Source of the DNA: Terriglobia bacterium
GTDB lineage: Bacteria > Acidobacteriota > Terriglobia > Terriglobales > Acidobacteriaceae
NCBI GenBank assembly: GCA_020073525.1
Contig: JAIQFA010000038.1
Span: forward strand, 1-44,943
DNA length: 44,943 nucleotides
Reading direction: 5' to 3'
This document shows, piece after piece, positions 23,340 through 31,011 of this stretch. The translations under genes and the position numbers were made by a program. The notes below the pieces were generated by a model. The model was not told the DNA's origin. It made no database searches and worked only from the letters and a program-made list of their open reading frames with translations. Numbering within the stretch: the first letter of the stretch is position 1; the number at the start of each line of letters is the position of its first letter.

Positions 23340-24230
23340 GTGAGTCTCACCCCGATTGGCGAACCTCGCCAGAAGATCACCACCGCTACCATCCGCGAAA
23401 AGAAATCTCTTCACCAGCCCATTACCTGCCTGACTGCTTACGACTACGCCACCGCGCGCCTGGTCGACGAGGCAGGTATCGACATTGCCCTGGTCGGCGA
23501 CTCGCTCGCCATGACCATGCTCGGCTACGAGAACACGCTCTCGGTCACCGTCGATGAGATGCTCCACCACGTCAAGGCCGTGCGCCGCGGCGTAAAAGAC
23601 GCGCTGCTTATCGCCGACATGCCTTACGGCTCCTATCAGGCCGATCCCAATGAAGCGGTGCACAACGCTGCCCGCTTTGTGAAGGAAGGCGGCGCCGAGG
23701 CCGTCAAAATGGAAGGCGGCGAGAAGCGCGTGGATGTGATCCGTCGCGTGATTGACGCCGAGATTCCCGTCGCCGGGCACATCGGCCTCACGCCGCAATC
23801 GGTCAACATGATGGGAGGCTACAAAGTTCAGGGCAAAACCCTGAACGCCATCGAGCAGCTCATGCGTGATGCGGTCGCCCTCGACCGCGCCGGAGTGGCC
23901 TGCATTTATCTGGAAGGCATTCCGCGCGAAGTCGCGACCATGATTACCGCCGAGGTCGAAGCGCCCACCATCGGCATCGGCGCCGGTCCCGATTGCGATG
24001 GCCAGGTGCTCGTCTTCCACGACCTCGTCAATCTGACGTTCGGGCATCCGGCAAAATTCGTTCGTCGTTACGGAGACGCGGCCGCGCTGATCACGCAATC
24101 TGTGCTGGCGTTTAAGGCTGACGTGGTCTCGCACCAGTTCCCGAATGACGCTGAGTCTTACCACCTGCCGAAAGAAACGCAGGCCGCATTAGAAACGGTA
24201 CTCCACCGCAAGCAGGCGATGCGGCGATAA
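23340..24230 (+). CDS. panB: 3-methyl-2-oxobutanoate hydroxymethyltransferase PanB
   Basis: 296 residues. Transfers a hydroxymethyl group from methylene-THF to ketoisovalerate, giving ketopantoate (pantothenate/CoA synthesis). Signatures: CLTAYDYATARLVDEAGID, VGDSLAMTMLGY (Mg-binding Asp), ADMPYGSY (Asp), KMEGGE (Glu), VAGHIGLTPQSVNMMGGYKV, and IGIGAGPDCDGQVLVFHD. GTG start with GGAGG 6 bases upstream. Its TAA stop overlaps the next gene's ATG (TAATG), and panC follows. Confidence 0.95.
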   Translation: MSLTPIGEPRQKITTATIREKKSLHQPITCLTAYDYATARLVDEAGIDIALVGDSLAMTMLGYENTLSVTVDEMLHHVKAVRRGVKDALLIADMPYGSYQADPNEAVHNAARFVKEGGAEAVKMEGGEKRVDVIRRVIDAEIPVAGHIGLTPQSVNMMGGYKVQGKTLNAIEQLMRDAVALDRAGVACIYLEGIPREVATMITAEVEAPTIGIGAGPDCDGQVLVFHDLVNLTFGHPAKFVRRYGDAAALITQSVLAFKADVVSHQFPNDAESYHLPKETQAALETVLHRKQAMRR

Positions 24231-24724
24231 TGGCGGGCGGAGAAGACTTTGTGCGAACCATCGTCCGAACACTCATGCGAACGCTTGTACCCTTCATTCT
24301 GCTGGGGGCTCTGGTGGCCTGCTCCAAACCCCCAGCGGCTACAGACACCCAGACCGCAGAAACGCAGCAGCCGATCGGCCTGGAATCCATCCCTCCGCCC
24401 GATCCCACAAAATATCCGCCGTTCAGCGATATGAGCGGGTGGAAGAATCCGTATCTGGTTGTGCGCGAGGATGGGATCGGCTTCGTCGACCTATCCAATC
24501 GCGAGATCCATGTGCTGAAGCAGGAAGAAATCCCCGCCGAGCTGGTCTCGCTGCCGTCAAGCGCATGGCCCTATGGCCGGGTTGTGCTGGTTGCGCAAGC
24601 CGTTCCTAAGGATCCAACCGAACAGACGAAGGCGAACCTGCGTGAGAACCGCGCGCTGCTCCTCGGAACCCTCAAAGAGTTGGACGTTCAATACCGCGAG
24701 GTGCCCTCAGCAGCTGAACGGTAA
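24230..24724 (+). CDS. Putative lipoprotein in the pan cluster
   Basis: 164 residues, not recognised. It overlaps panB by one base, indicating coupling. A lipoprotein signal is plain: hydrophobic PFILLGALVAC with Cys at about 31; ATG 24275 (MRTLVPFILL) would give a standard-length signal. The mature part begins with a Pro/Thr/Gln-rich linker, then a small globular segment (NPYLVVREDGIGFVDLSNRE ... WPYGRVVLVAQA). Nothing ties it chemically to pantothenate; it may simply share the transcript. Confidence 0.72.
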   Translation: MAGGEDFVRTIVRTLMRTLVPFILLGALVACSKPPAATDTQTAETQQPIGLESIPPPDPTKYPPFSDMSGWKNPYLVVREDGIGFVDLSNREIHVLKQEEIPAELVSLPSSAWPYGRVVLVAQAVPKDPTEQTKANLRENRALLLGTLKELDVQYREVPSAAER

Positions 24725-24867
24725 CGGGTGGGGGGAACCAGATTTTCGTATCAGGGCATCGCTTGAGCGAACGTCGAGATGCAACGGATCTTGATTCGTC
24801 ACCTTGAGGAATGCGTGTGTGAACTGGTTTTCGGGTAGCCCTGCGGAAACAGTTGTCGGGAATTCAA

Positions 24868-24912
24868 GCCCCGGAGGGGCAACCGACCTTAGCCCAGCGC
24901 CTCAGCGCCGGG
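24868..24912. repeat. GC-rich hairpin pair between the lipoprotein gene and panC
   Basis: GCCCC-GGA-GGGGC (24868-24880) and then an imperfect hairpin around GCGC-CTCA-GCGC (about 24893-24912). A similar AGCGCTTCAGCGCT hairpin is at 42063-42082. Confidence 0.6.
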
Positions 24913-24958
24913 AAAAGGCTCCCACACGCTCTCTTGGTGGGCTGGATCTTCCGCTGCC

Positions 24959-25804
24959 ATGAAGATATGCTCGACCATTTCCGAAGCGCGCGCGGCCTGC
25001 CGCGATGCGCGTTCGAGCAGCAAGCGCCTCGGCGTCGTACCGACCATGGGTGCTCTGCATGAAGGCCACTTGTCGCTGGTCCGCGCCGCCAAAGCGCAGT
25101 GCGACGCGGTTGCCGTTTCCATCTTCGTGAATCCCACCCAATTCGGCCCGAAAGAAGATCTGTCGAAGTATCCGCGTCAATTCGACCGCGACTGCCGTCT
25201 GCTCGAAAAGGAAGCTGTCGATATCCTCTTCGCTCCGCCAGTCGAAGAGATGTATCCGCCCGGCGCCGTCACGTGGGTGCTGGTCGAAGGACTGAGCGAA
25301 AAGCTCGATGGACGCTCCCGCCCCGGTCATTTCCGCGGCGTGACCACCATCGTCGCCAAGCTCTTTCACATCCTTGAGCCCGACACCGCGTTCTTCGGAC
25401 AGAAAGACGCTGCGCAGCTGGCTGTGATCCGGCGCATGGTGCGAGACTTGGATTTTCCGGTGGAAATTGTTGCCTGCCCAATCGTGCGCGAGCCCGATGG
25501 TCTCGCCATGAGTTCCCGCAACGCCTATCTGAATGGGGAAGAGCGCGTCCGCGCCCTCGTGCTGCAACGCTCCTTGCAGCAAGCGCAGCAGGGGTTTCAA
25601 GCCGGAGAAAGAAACGCTGTCAATCTGATCTCCGCCGCCAAGGAAGTCTTTGCCCGCGAGCCGCAGACAGTCCTCGACTACTTCGAGATCGTCGATCCCG
25701 ACACGCTTGATCCCGTCGAACGAGTCTCGCAAAAGACCTTGGTTGCCGTCGCCGCCCATGTGGGTGCGACGCGCCTGATCGACAATCTTGTTCTGGAACC
25801 CTGA
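24959..25804 (+). CDS. panC: Pantothenate synthetase PanC
   Basis: 281 residues, full length. ATP-dependent condensation of pantoate with beta-alanine through a pantoyl-adenylate. Nucleotidyltransferase motifs: VPTMGALHEGHLSLVRAA (HxGH-type), IFVNPTQFGP, GHFRGVTTIVAKLF, FGQKDAAQLAVIRRM, and the KMSKS-equivalent MSSRNAYL. Third gene in the panB region, 234 bases after the lipoprotein gene, the gap filled with hairpins. Convergent with mpg. Confidence 0.95.
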   Translation: MKICSTISEARAACRDARSSSKRLGVVPTMGALHEGHLSLVRAAKAQCDAVAVSIFVNPTQFGPKEDLSKYPRQFDRDCRLLEKEAVDILFAPPVEEMYPPGAVTWVLVEGLSEKLDGRSRPGHFRGVTTIVAKLFHILEPDTAFFGQKDAAQLAVIRRMVRDLDFPVEIVACPIVREPDGLAMSSRNAYLNGEERVRALVLQRSLQQAQQGFQAGERNAVNLISAAKEVFAREPQTVLDYFEIVDPDTLDPVERVSQKTLVAVAAHVGATRLIDNLVLEP

Positions 25805-25851
25805 ACCGGAACAGTTGGCGAAAGCGATGACCGCACCAACCATGCGAGGCG

Positions 25852-26490
25852 CTACAAACTTCGTCCTGAGACGAACGGATTTCCCGCGATGAAGTAGCGC
25901 AGCGGGTGTTCTGCCGACTTCACAATCCCAATGCGGGGTGTGACAGTAACGCGCCGCACGCGATAGCCGTCATCGACAATGCGAAGGTCCGAGCGGGCGC
26001 TGACCAGGCTCTTCTCATTGTCCCGTACGCGCGTGACTCCCAGGGCTGCAGCCATTCGTCCCGGACCGGAAGAAAGTTTCTTGAGGGAAGAGACCTTCGC
26101 GAGGTCGATCTCGTCCACCTTGATCCCGCGCGCCGCCGCCATCTGCTCGATGCCTGCCACGGGCTCCAGCGCCCGAAACAGTACGCCTCCGGCTACGCCA
26201 TCCGGCAGGCAGGAAACATTCAGGCAGTAGTGATTGCCATAGATGAAGTACACATAGGCGATTCCGGGAGGACCGAAGAGAACGAAATTCCGCGCTGTCT
26301 TTCCCGCCGCCGAGTGCGCGGCCGCATCGTCACTGCCGAGATAGGCCTCAGTTTCGACAATGCGCCCAGCCAGAAGTCCGTGCGGCGTTTTCCGGACCAG
26401 TAATTTCCCCAGCAGGGCCCGCGCCACCCTGCGTGGATCGCGATTGAAAAACTGTGTCTTCAGTGGAGTAGTGCGACTGAGCGCATTCAT
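25852..26490 (-). CDS. mpg: 3-methyladenine DNA glycosylase (AAG/MPG family)
   Basis: 212 residues. Removes 3-methyladenine and other damaged purines as the first step of base excision repair. Family features: ARALLGKLLV, catalytic Glu in IVETEAYLGSDD (about 46-56), the intercalation segment around YVYFIYGNHYCLNVSC, and LFRALEP. Starts 41 bases after bcp on the same strand and is probably cotranscribed, pairing alkylation repair with peroxide defence. Confidence 0.93.
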   Translation of the reverse strand: MNALSRTTPLKTQFFNRDPRRVARALLGKLLVRKTPHGLLAGRIVETEAYLGSDDAAAHSAAGKTARNFVLFGPPGIAYVYFIYGNHYCLNVSCLPDGVAGGVLFRALEPVAGIEQMAAARGIKVDEIDLAKVSSLKKLSSGPGRMAAALGVTRVRDNEKSLVSARSDLRIVDDGYRVRRVTVTPRIGIVKSAEHPLRYFIAGNPFVSGRSL

Positions 26491-26531
26491 GTCGAATTTT
26501 CAACTCACCACACAAAGCGGAGTTTGGCGAC

Positions 26532-26993
26532 TCAGACCGCGCTCTTCAGATACGCCAGCACCTCTTCCGCGTGCCCTTCCGCCTTCACGTTGTTGAAGAT
26601 GTGCTTGATCTTGCCGTCGGGGCCAATGACGAAGGTCGTTCGCGCGATCCCCTTCACCTTCTTGCCATACATATTCTTCTCTTTGACCACTCCGAACAGG
26701 TTGGCGATCTTCTTCTCCGGATCGGCGAGCAAGGGGAAGGGCAAGCTGAACTTCTCCTGAAACTTCTTCTGTGAGGCGGCTGTGTCCTTCGAGATCCCCA
26801 GCAGCACAACGCCCGTCTTCTTGATGGCCGCGTAGCTATCGCGAAAGCCACACGCTTCTTTGGTGCACCCTGGCGTATCGGCCTTGGGATAGAAATAAAG
26901 CACCACGGTCTTGCCGCGAAAGTCTTTCAAGGCAACCTCTTTGCCGTTTTCGTCCGTCGTACTGAAGTCTGGGGATTTATCATTCACTTGCAT
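26532..26993 (-). CDS. bcp: Thiol peroxidase of the Bcp/PrxQ type
   Basis: 153 residues. Atypical 2-Cys peroxiredoxin: peroxidatic Cys43 in TPGCTKEACGFRD with the resolving Cys48 five residues later, as in E. coli Bcp. Flanking motifs VVLYFYPKADT and ARTTFVIGPDGKI are standard. It reduces hydrogen and organic peroxides with thioredoxin. Its ATG is immediately adjacent, back to back, to the first possible ATG of the plus-strand gene downstream, so its promoter must lie inside that gene's 5' region. Confidence 0.94.
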   Translation of the reverse strand: MQVNDKSPDFSTTDENGKEVALKDFRGKTVVLYFYPKADTPGCTKEACGFRDSYAAIKKTGVVLLGISKDTAASQKKFQEKFSLPFPLLADPEKKIANLFGVVKEKNMYGKKVKGIARTTFVIGPDGKIKHIFNNVKAEGHAEEVLAYLKSAV

Positions 26994-27029
26994 ATGGAAT
27001 TTTCTCCTCGCCGGTCGTTGTTACATCGC

Positions 27030-28352
27030 ATGTTATATCGCAAGCGCATGTTCGCCGTCACCTTGGCTGCATCGATTTCGCTCGCCGGTTCTTGGCTGGC
27101 AGCCCAGGGGCCGATTGTTCAATATGGTCGCAAGCCGATCACCGACAAAGGCCCTCGTGCCCTCGGATTGATCCAGCTTTCACCCAAGGGTGACAAGGGC
27201 CGCCTGATTCCGATTGCGATCATGATGGACGGGAAATTCTACGATGCAGGCTCGTATAAAGGTGCGCCTGTCCCCATGGCTCTTGACTTCGACACCGTTT
27301 ACGAAGGCCTTCGCACCGGTGTGTCACAGGGTGTCTTCACCATCACGCAACCCGGACAACTGAACCACGTCTGGATCGCGGAGGGCACGTGGCTTCCCGC
27401 GGGAATGAAGGCTCCGGAAAAAAGCAAGAAGTACTCGACGCCGGTGATCGAAGACAAGGACGCGCCTCCGGTACTGCACCGGCACAGCGACAAGGCAGAC
27501 TCTGACAGCGGCGCCAATAGCCAGGACAAAGACAAGGACAAAGATAGAGACGCTAAAGACCAGCAAAAGCCTGCGCCCCCCGAGACCGCGAAAGCATCGG
27601 CGCCCGCCGCTGCTCCGGACGAACCGATCGCCGATCCGAATCGTCCGCGGTTGCGGCGTGGGAAGCCGAGTTCGACTGCGCGCCGCGAACCCTTCACAAC
27701 CTTTGACGAGACCATAGACGCAAAGCCGGGACCGGGGACGTCCGACGCGAAGACGGCGAAGGGTTCAGCTACGTCTTCGCCGCAGATTGTTATGATCACG
27801 GCGATTTCCGATGCCGGCGGCCCTGACCCGCGACCCTACACGTACGATATGAAGCCCGCGGAAGAAGCCAGCTATCGCAGCAAGATGCTCGACCTGGCTG
27901 CGGCGCAGCTTCGCGCCAAAGGAGGCGCGGGAACAAAAGAACCGCCGCCCGCGCACAAGAAATCGTCTGTCGGCAAATCCGCCGGGCCTGACTTGGACGA
28001 CGTCAGGCTGCGCGTCTTCGATCTTTCCAGCTCGAACGAGCCAATCCTCGTGCTCTCCGCGAAAACCCATCCTGCTGCTGTGTCCGCGAACGGAAGCATC
28101 GAGGAACCGCAGGAGATCACGCTGATCGCCCGCACCAACCTCGAGGGGGAGTTGAAGAAACTGTTCTTTTCGCAGACCGATTCGCGACACCTGTACGCCG
28201 CTCCCCGTATGGAGCTGATCGACGCGGTTGATGCCGACGGTGATGGCCGCGGCGAACTGCTCTTCCGTCGGACCTCCGACGATGGCAGTGCTTACGCTAT
28301 CTACCGCATCACCGCTGACGGCCTCTGGCCGTTGTTTGAAGGAACGCCGTAA
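27030..28352 (+). CDS. Secreted protein of unknown function with Asp-rich motif near its C-terminus
   Basis: About 440 residues from ATG 27030 (MLYRKRMFAVTLAASISLAG), which gives a good signal peptide; ATG 26994 would add 12 residues and directly abut bcp. The start is uncertain because no ribosome site is clear. The mature protein has an ordered N-terminal part (GRKPITDKGPRALGLIQLSP), a long low-complexity middle rich in Lys/Asp/Ala/Pro (DKDKDKDRDAKDQ), and a C-terminal domain with IDAVDADGDGRGELLFRR, a DxDxDG calcium-loop motif like those in FG-GAP/VCBS repeats. Function unknown. Confidence 0.75.
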   Translation: MLYRKRMFAVTLAASISLAGSWLAAQGPIVQYGRKPITDKGPRALGLIQLSPKGDKGRLIPIAIMMDGKFYDAGSYKGAPVPMALDFDTVYEGLRTGVSQGVFTITQPGQLNHVWIAEGTWLPAGMKAPEKSKKYSTPVIEDKDAPPVLHRHSDKADSDSGANSQDKDKDKDRDAKDQQKPAPPETAKASAPAAAPDEPIADPNRPRLRRGKPSSTARREPFTTFDETIDAKPGPGTSDAKTAKGSATSSPQIVMITAISDAGGPDPRPYTYDMKPAEEASYRSKMLDLAAAQLRAKGGAGTKEPPPAHKKSSVGKSAGPDLDDVRLRVFDLSSSNEPILVLSAKTHPAAVSANGSIEEPQEITLIARTNLEGELKKLFFSQTDSRHLYAAPRMELIDAVDADGDGRGELLFRRTSDDGSAYAIYRITADGLWPLFEGTP

Positions 28353-28430
28353 GGCAGGTCTCAGGTTTTTGTGGGCTAGGTTTTCCTAAGACCTAAGACC
28401 TGACACCGGGACCTGCCTCCTGACACCTGG
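28353..28430. repeat. Heptad repeat with inverted arms (CAGGTCT / AGACCTA)
   Basis: Begins at the base after the stop codon: CAGGTCT CAGG (28355-28365), then inverted units CCTAAGA, CCTAAGA, CCTGACA (28385-28405) and further copies to 28430. Same unit family as 21864-21893. Confidence 0.75.
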
Positions 28431-28470
28431 CGCCTTTCCATTTACAATTCAGCCTCCCAGAGGTGGGCCC

Positions 28471-29400
28471 ATGCGCACTCGTTCTCGTATCGCGATCCTT
28501 GCTTGTCTCTCGGCTGGCTTCTGCTTCTCTCAGGAACATGACTTCAGCAAAGTTCAAATCAAAGTATCGAAAGTCGCCGGCAACGTTTACATGCTCCAGG
28601 GAGCTGGAGGCAACATAGGCGCCTCCGTCGGTGATGACGGTATTGTGATTGTCGACGATCAGTACGCTCCCCTCGCCGACAAAATTCAGGCGGCGCTTAA
28701 AGGCATTACTGATAAACCGGTGCGCTTCATCATCAACACGCACTACCACGGAGACCATACCGGCAGTAACGAATTCTTCCAGAAGCAAGCGCCCGTCATT
28801 GCGCAGGATAACGTTCGTAAGCGCCTGGAGGAAGGCGGTCAGGCGGGCAATGGCGGTTCGGTGCACATGGAACAGAAGGCGCAGCCGAAGGCCGCGCTGC
28901 CGATTATCACGTTCGATCACGACGTCACCGTGCACCTGAACGGGGAAGACATTCGCGCGCTGCACGTCCCGGCCGGACACACCGACGGAGACTCAGTCAT
29001 CTACTTCCCAAAGTCAAACGTGGTTCACATGGGCGACGATTTCGTGACCTACGGATTTCCCTTCATCGACGTGGATAGCGGCGGCAGCATCGACGGCATG
29101 ATCGCCGGAGTCGAAGGCGCCATCGCGCAGCTTCCGCCTGACGTGAAGATCATCCCGGGCCACGGCGAGGTTTCAAACCTCGAGGACGTGCGCGCTTACG
29201 TGAAGATGCTCAAAGAAACGCGGGCAGTGGTGCAGGCTGCGCTCGACCAGAAATTGACCTTGGAACAAATGAAGGAGAAGAAAATTCTCGATCCCTGGAA
29301 GAAGTATTCCGGAGATTTCATCAGCGAGGATGCGTTTCTGGAGACCTTGTACAATTCGCTGACGGGGCAGAAGAACGGCAAGTTCATTAAGCACAACTAG
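28471..29400 (+). CDS. Secreted metallo-beta-lactamase-fold hydrolase
   Basis: 309 residues. Signal peptide about 1-20 (ILACLSAGFCFS). Zinc motifs of the MBL fold: NTHYHGDHTGSN (HxHxDH, about 89-100), PAGHTDGDSV, MGDDFV, and PGHGEV. This layout fits the group of periplasmic MBL-fold proteins that includes cyclases and B-type lactamase relatives; activity on beta-lactams cannot be claimed. An AEDAFLETLYNSL-like C-terminal helix is typical of this subgroup. Likely its own transcript, following the heptad repeat at 28353. Confidence 0.88.
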   Translation: MRTRSRIAILACLSAGFCFSQEHDFSKVQIKVSKVAGNVYMLQGAGGNIGASVGDDGIVIVDDQYAPLADKIQAALKGITDKPVRFIINTHYHGDHTGSNEFFQKQAPVIAQDNVRKRLEEGGQAGNGGSVHMEQKAQPKAALPIITFDHDVTVHLNGEDIRALHVPAGHTDGDSVIYFPKSNVVHMGDDFVTYGFPFIDVDSGGSIDGMIAGVEGAIAQLPPDVKIIPGHGEVSNLEDVRAYVKMLKETRAVVQAALDQKLTLEQMKEKKILDPWKKYSGDFISEDAFLETLYNSLTGQKNGKFIKHN

Positions 29401-29499
29401 GATTCCGGGAAGCTGACCTTAAGGCTAAAGCCCGTATTTTAGCGGCCTTCAGCGGTATCGCTAAAGCCCTGCCCTAGCCGCGAACTTTCTGGAAACCCG

Positions 29500-29516
29500 T
29501 TGCGTCCGAGACGCAA
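29500..29516. promoter_or_regulatory. Perfect small palindrome upstream of the Xre gene
   Basis: TTGCGTC-CGA-GACGCAA, 7-bp arms, 81 bases before the regulator start. Could be its operator or just a hairpin; GGCTAAAGCC-type repeats occupy the rest of the 29401-29596 gap. Confidence 0.35.
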
Positions 29517-29596
29517 GGAATTTCCACTTGCCAGACGGTACTACTCTGGTTACTATGCACCCATCTTTTTATTGGCTTTGAGTTAGTTACGCATCT

Positions 29597-29941
29597 ATGA
29601 ATATCGGCGAGACAATCCGCAATTTCCGGCTCCAGCGAAGCATGTCCCAGGGCGACATTGAAAAGCGCACCGGCCTGTTGCGCTGCTACCTGTCCCGGGT
29701 GGAGAACGGCCACACCATTCCTTCGCTCGACACGCTCGCCAAAATCGCCGGCGCCATGGATTTGGCCTTGTCGCAATTTTTCGCCGAAGGCCACAGCAAC
29801 GGCCATAAGGGATTGCCGCAGCTCTCCGACGACGAAGTCCGCTTCCTGAGCCAGATGCGCCGTTATTCCGCCAATCTGAACGACAGTGACCGCAAGCTGG
29901 TGCTGGCTATGGTCAAGAAGATGGCGAGTTCGTCAAAATAG
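29597..29941 (+). CDS. Xre-family HTH transcriptional regulator
   Basis: 114 residues. N-terminal Cro/C1-type helix-turn-helix about 1-63 (IGETIRNFRLQRSMSQGDIE, then TGLLRCYLSRVENGHTIPSL). The C-terminal 45 residues are helical (DDEVRFLSQMRRYSANL, DRKLVLAMVKKMA) and probably dimerise. No metabolite or peptidase domain. The target is unknown; it precedes the MXAN_5187-like gene on the same strand with a 207-base gap. Its TAG stop codon lies at the first unit of a heptad repeat. Confidence 0.87.
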   Translation: MNIGETIRNFRLQRSMSQGDIEKRTGLLRCYLSRVENGHTIPSLDTLAKIAGAMDLALSQFFAEGHSNGHKGLPQLSDDEVRFLSQMRRYSANLNDSDRKLVLAMVKKMASSSK

Positions 29942-29967
29942 CTGTCAGCTCTCAGCTATCAGCCCTC
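29940..29967. repeat. Heptad repeat AGCTCTC overlapping the xre stop codon
   Basis: AGCTGTC, AGCTCTC, AGCTATC, AGCCCTC. The first two bases are the AG of the TAG stop. An exact 10-base inverted copy of 29954-29963 (AGCTATCAGC) is at 30128-30137, just before the next gene. Confidence 0.75.
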
Positions 29968-30148
29968 AGTAAACCCAACTTCCCAAACATTTGAAATCAC
30001 AGATCCAACGTGCGTTCTTAGGGAATCAATGGTTTGCTGATAGTTGACAGGCTGCCTTTCAGGTACTTTCGTACCATCCCTTCCGTGTCCGGCGGGAACC
30101 TCGCCAATCCCGAGCTTGCAACGCTAAGCTGATAGCTGGGGAATCCTT

Positions 30149-30781
30149 GTGACCGTTGATGAAGAACTGAATCTCCTCGACCAGCAACTGCGCCGGCTGA
30201 AGATCGAGTATGAGGTTTTCTTCAATAACCCGACCAAGCGGCCTCCTACCGACGTCGAATGGAAGGTTCTCTCGTTAATTCGCAAGTTCAGCGATGGCGC
30301 GCGGATGAGTTTTTCGCAGCGCTTCCGGTATAACGAAATGGCGCAGCGCTATGCCATTCAAAGCGATTTGTGGCGCAAGAAAATGCGCATTCGCGAAGAA
30401 GGCTACCGCCGTCCCACGGATGCGCTGCTCTCGGTGCAGGGTGTGCGCGTCACCGAAGAGCGGGAGACTAAGCATCATCCCGTATACGGCCTCAGCAAGT
30501 CCCAATCCCCGAATGCCGGGAAGGCGGAAGGCGGTCAGCCTTTCTCGGTACAATGCTCCGGAGCGGTGGCCGAGCGCGAGCAGGTCGAGTCCCTCTACAA
30601 GGCACTGACCGAAGCCAAGCACAAGTCGGGAGAAAAAGTTTCCGGCAGCCTCGATTCCTTCGCGGCGTTCGTTCAGAAAAAGACCAGCGAGCTTCGCAAG
30701 CAGCACGGCTGCGAAAAGGTTGTGTACACGGTCGAGATGCAGGGCGGACAGGTCAAGCTCAAGGCCAAGGCGAAAAGCTAG
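30149..30781 (+). CDS. MXAN_5187-like C-terminal domain protein
   Basis: 210 residues. GTG start with GGGGA about 7 bases upstream. It resembles the MXAN_5187 C-terminal family of Myxococcota/Acidobacteriota hypotheticals: DQQLRRLKIEYEVFFNNPTK, then RFRYNEMAQRYAIQSDLWRK, and near the end FAAFVQKKTSELRKQHGCEKVVYTVEMQGG. Mostly helical, cytoplasmic, with a Lys-rich C-terminus. Function unknown. The stop codon is 3 bases before a long heptad array. Confidence 0.8.
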   Translation: MTVDEELNLLDQQLRRLKIEYEVFFNNPTKRPPTDVEWKVLSLIRKFSDGARMSFSQRFRYNEMAQRYAIQSDLWRKKMRIREEGYRRPTDALLSVQGVRVTEERETKHHPVYGLSKSQSPNAGKAEGGQPFSVQCSGAVAEREQVESLYKALTEAKHKSGEKVSGSLDSFAAFVQKKTSELRKQHGCEKVVYTVEMQGGQVKLKAKAKS

Positions 30782-30784
30782 AAC

Positions 30785-30852
30785 CAGTTCTCAGTTCTCA
30801 GTTCTCAGTTCTCAGTTCTCAGTTCTCAGTTCTCAGTTCTCAGTTCTCAGTT
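30785..30852. repeat. Heptanucleotide tandem array CAGTTCT, 9 perfect copies
   Basis: Nine uninterrupted copies of CAGTTCT (30785-30847) plus CAGTT. Copy number is likely to vary between strains. Inverted copies (AGACTGAGAACTGAG and GGGAACTGAGAACT) are at 30936-30968, so the RNA or single strand could fold back. Confidence 0.97.
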
Positions 30853-30935
30853 TGATCGACTCCTTTCCTTCGGGTTGCCTGCAGCATCTGCTTCTTTTCT
30901 TCTAGTCCGTGATGGCCGCGGAACTTGCTGGTTCA

Positions 30936-30968
30936 AGACTGAGAACTGAGAACCGGGAACTGAGAACT
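30936..30968. repeat. Inverted heptad arm before purH
   Basis: Copies of AGAACTG in reverse orientation to the array at 30785. CTGAGA at 30960-30965 also serves as a -35-like box, 17 bases before TAAAAT (30983-30988). Confidence 0.75.
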
Positions 30969-30988
30969 CGCACCCAAACTGCTAAAAT
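30960..30988 (+). promoter_or_regulatory. Putative purH promoter within the heptad arm
   Basis: CTGAGA (30960-30965), 17 bases, TAAAAT (30983-30988); start near 30995, about 17 bases before ATG 31012. Confidence 0.4.
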
Positions 30989-31011
30989 CTCTCTTCGCTC
31001 CCGAGGCCCTC

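Noticed and set aside
24902..25843. A 313-residue frame antisense to panC
   Set aside because: No family resemblance; panC on the plus strand has every catalytic motif.
30785..30852. Possible CRISPR array
   Set aside because: Units are 7 bases without spacers and no cas gene is present.
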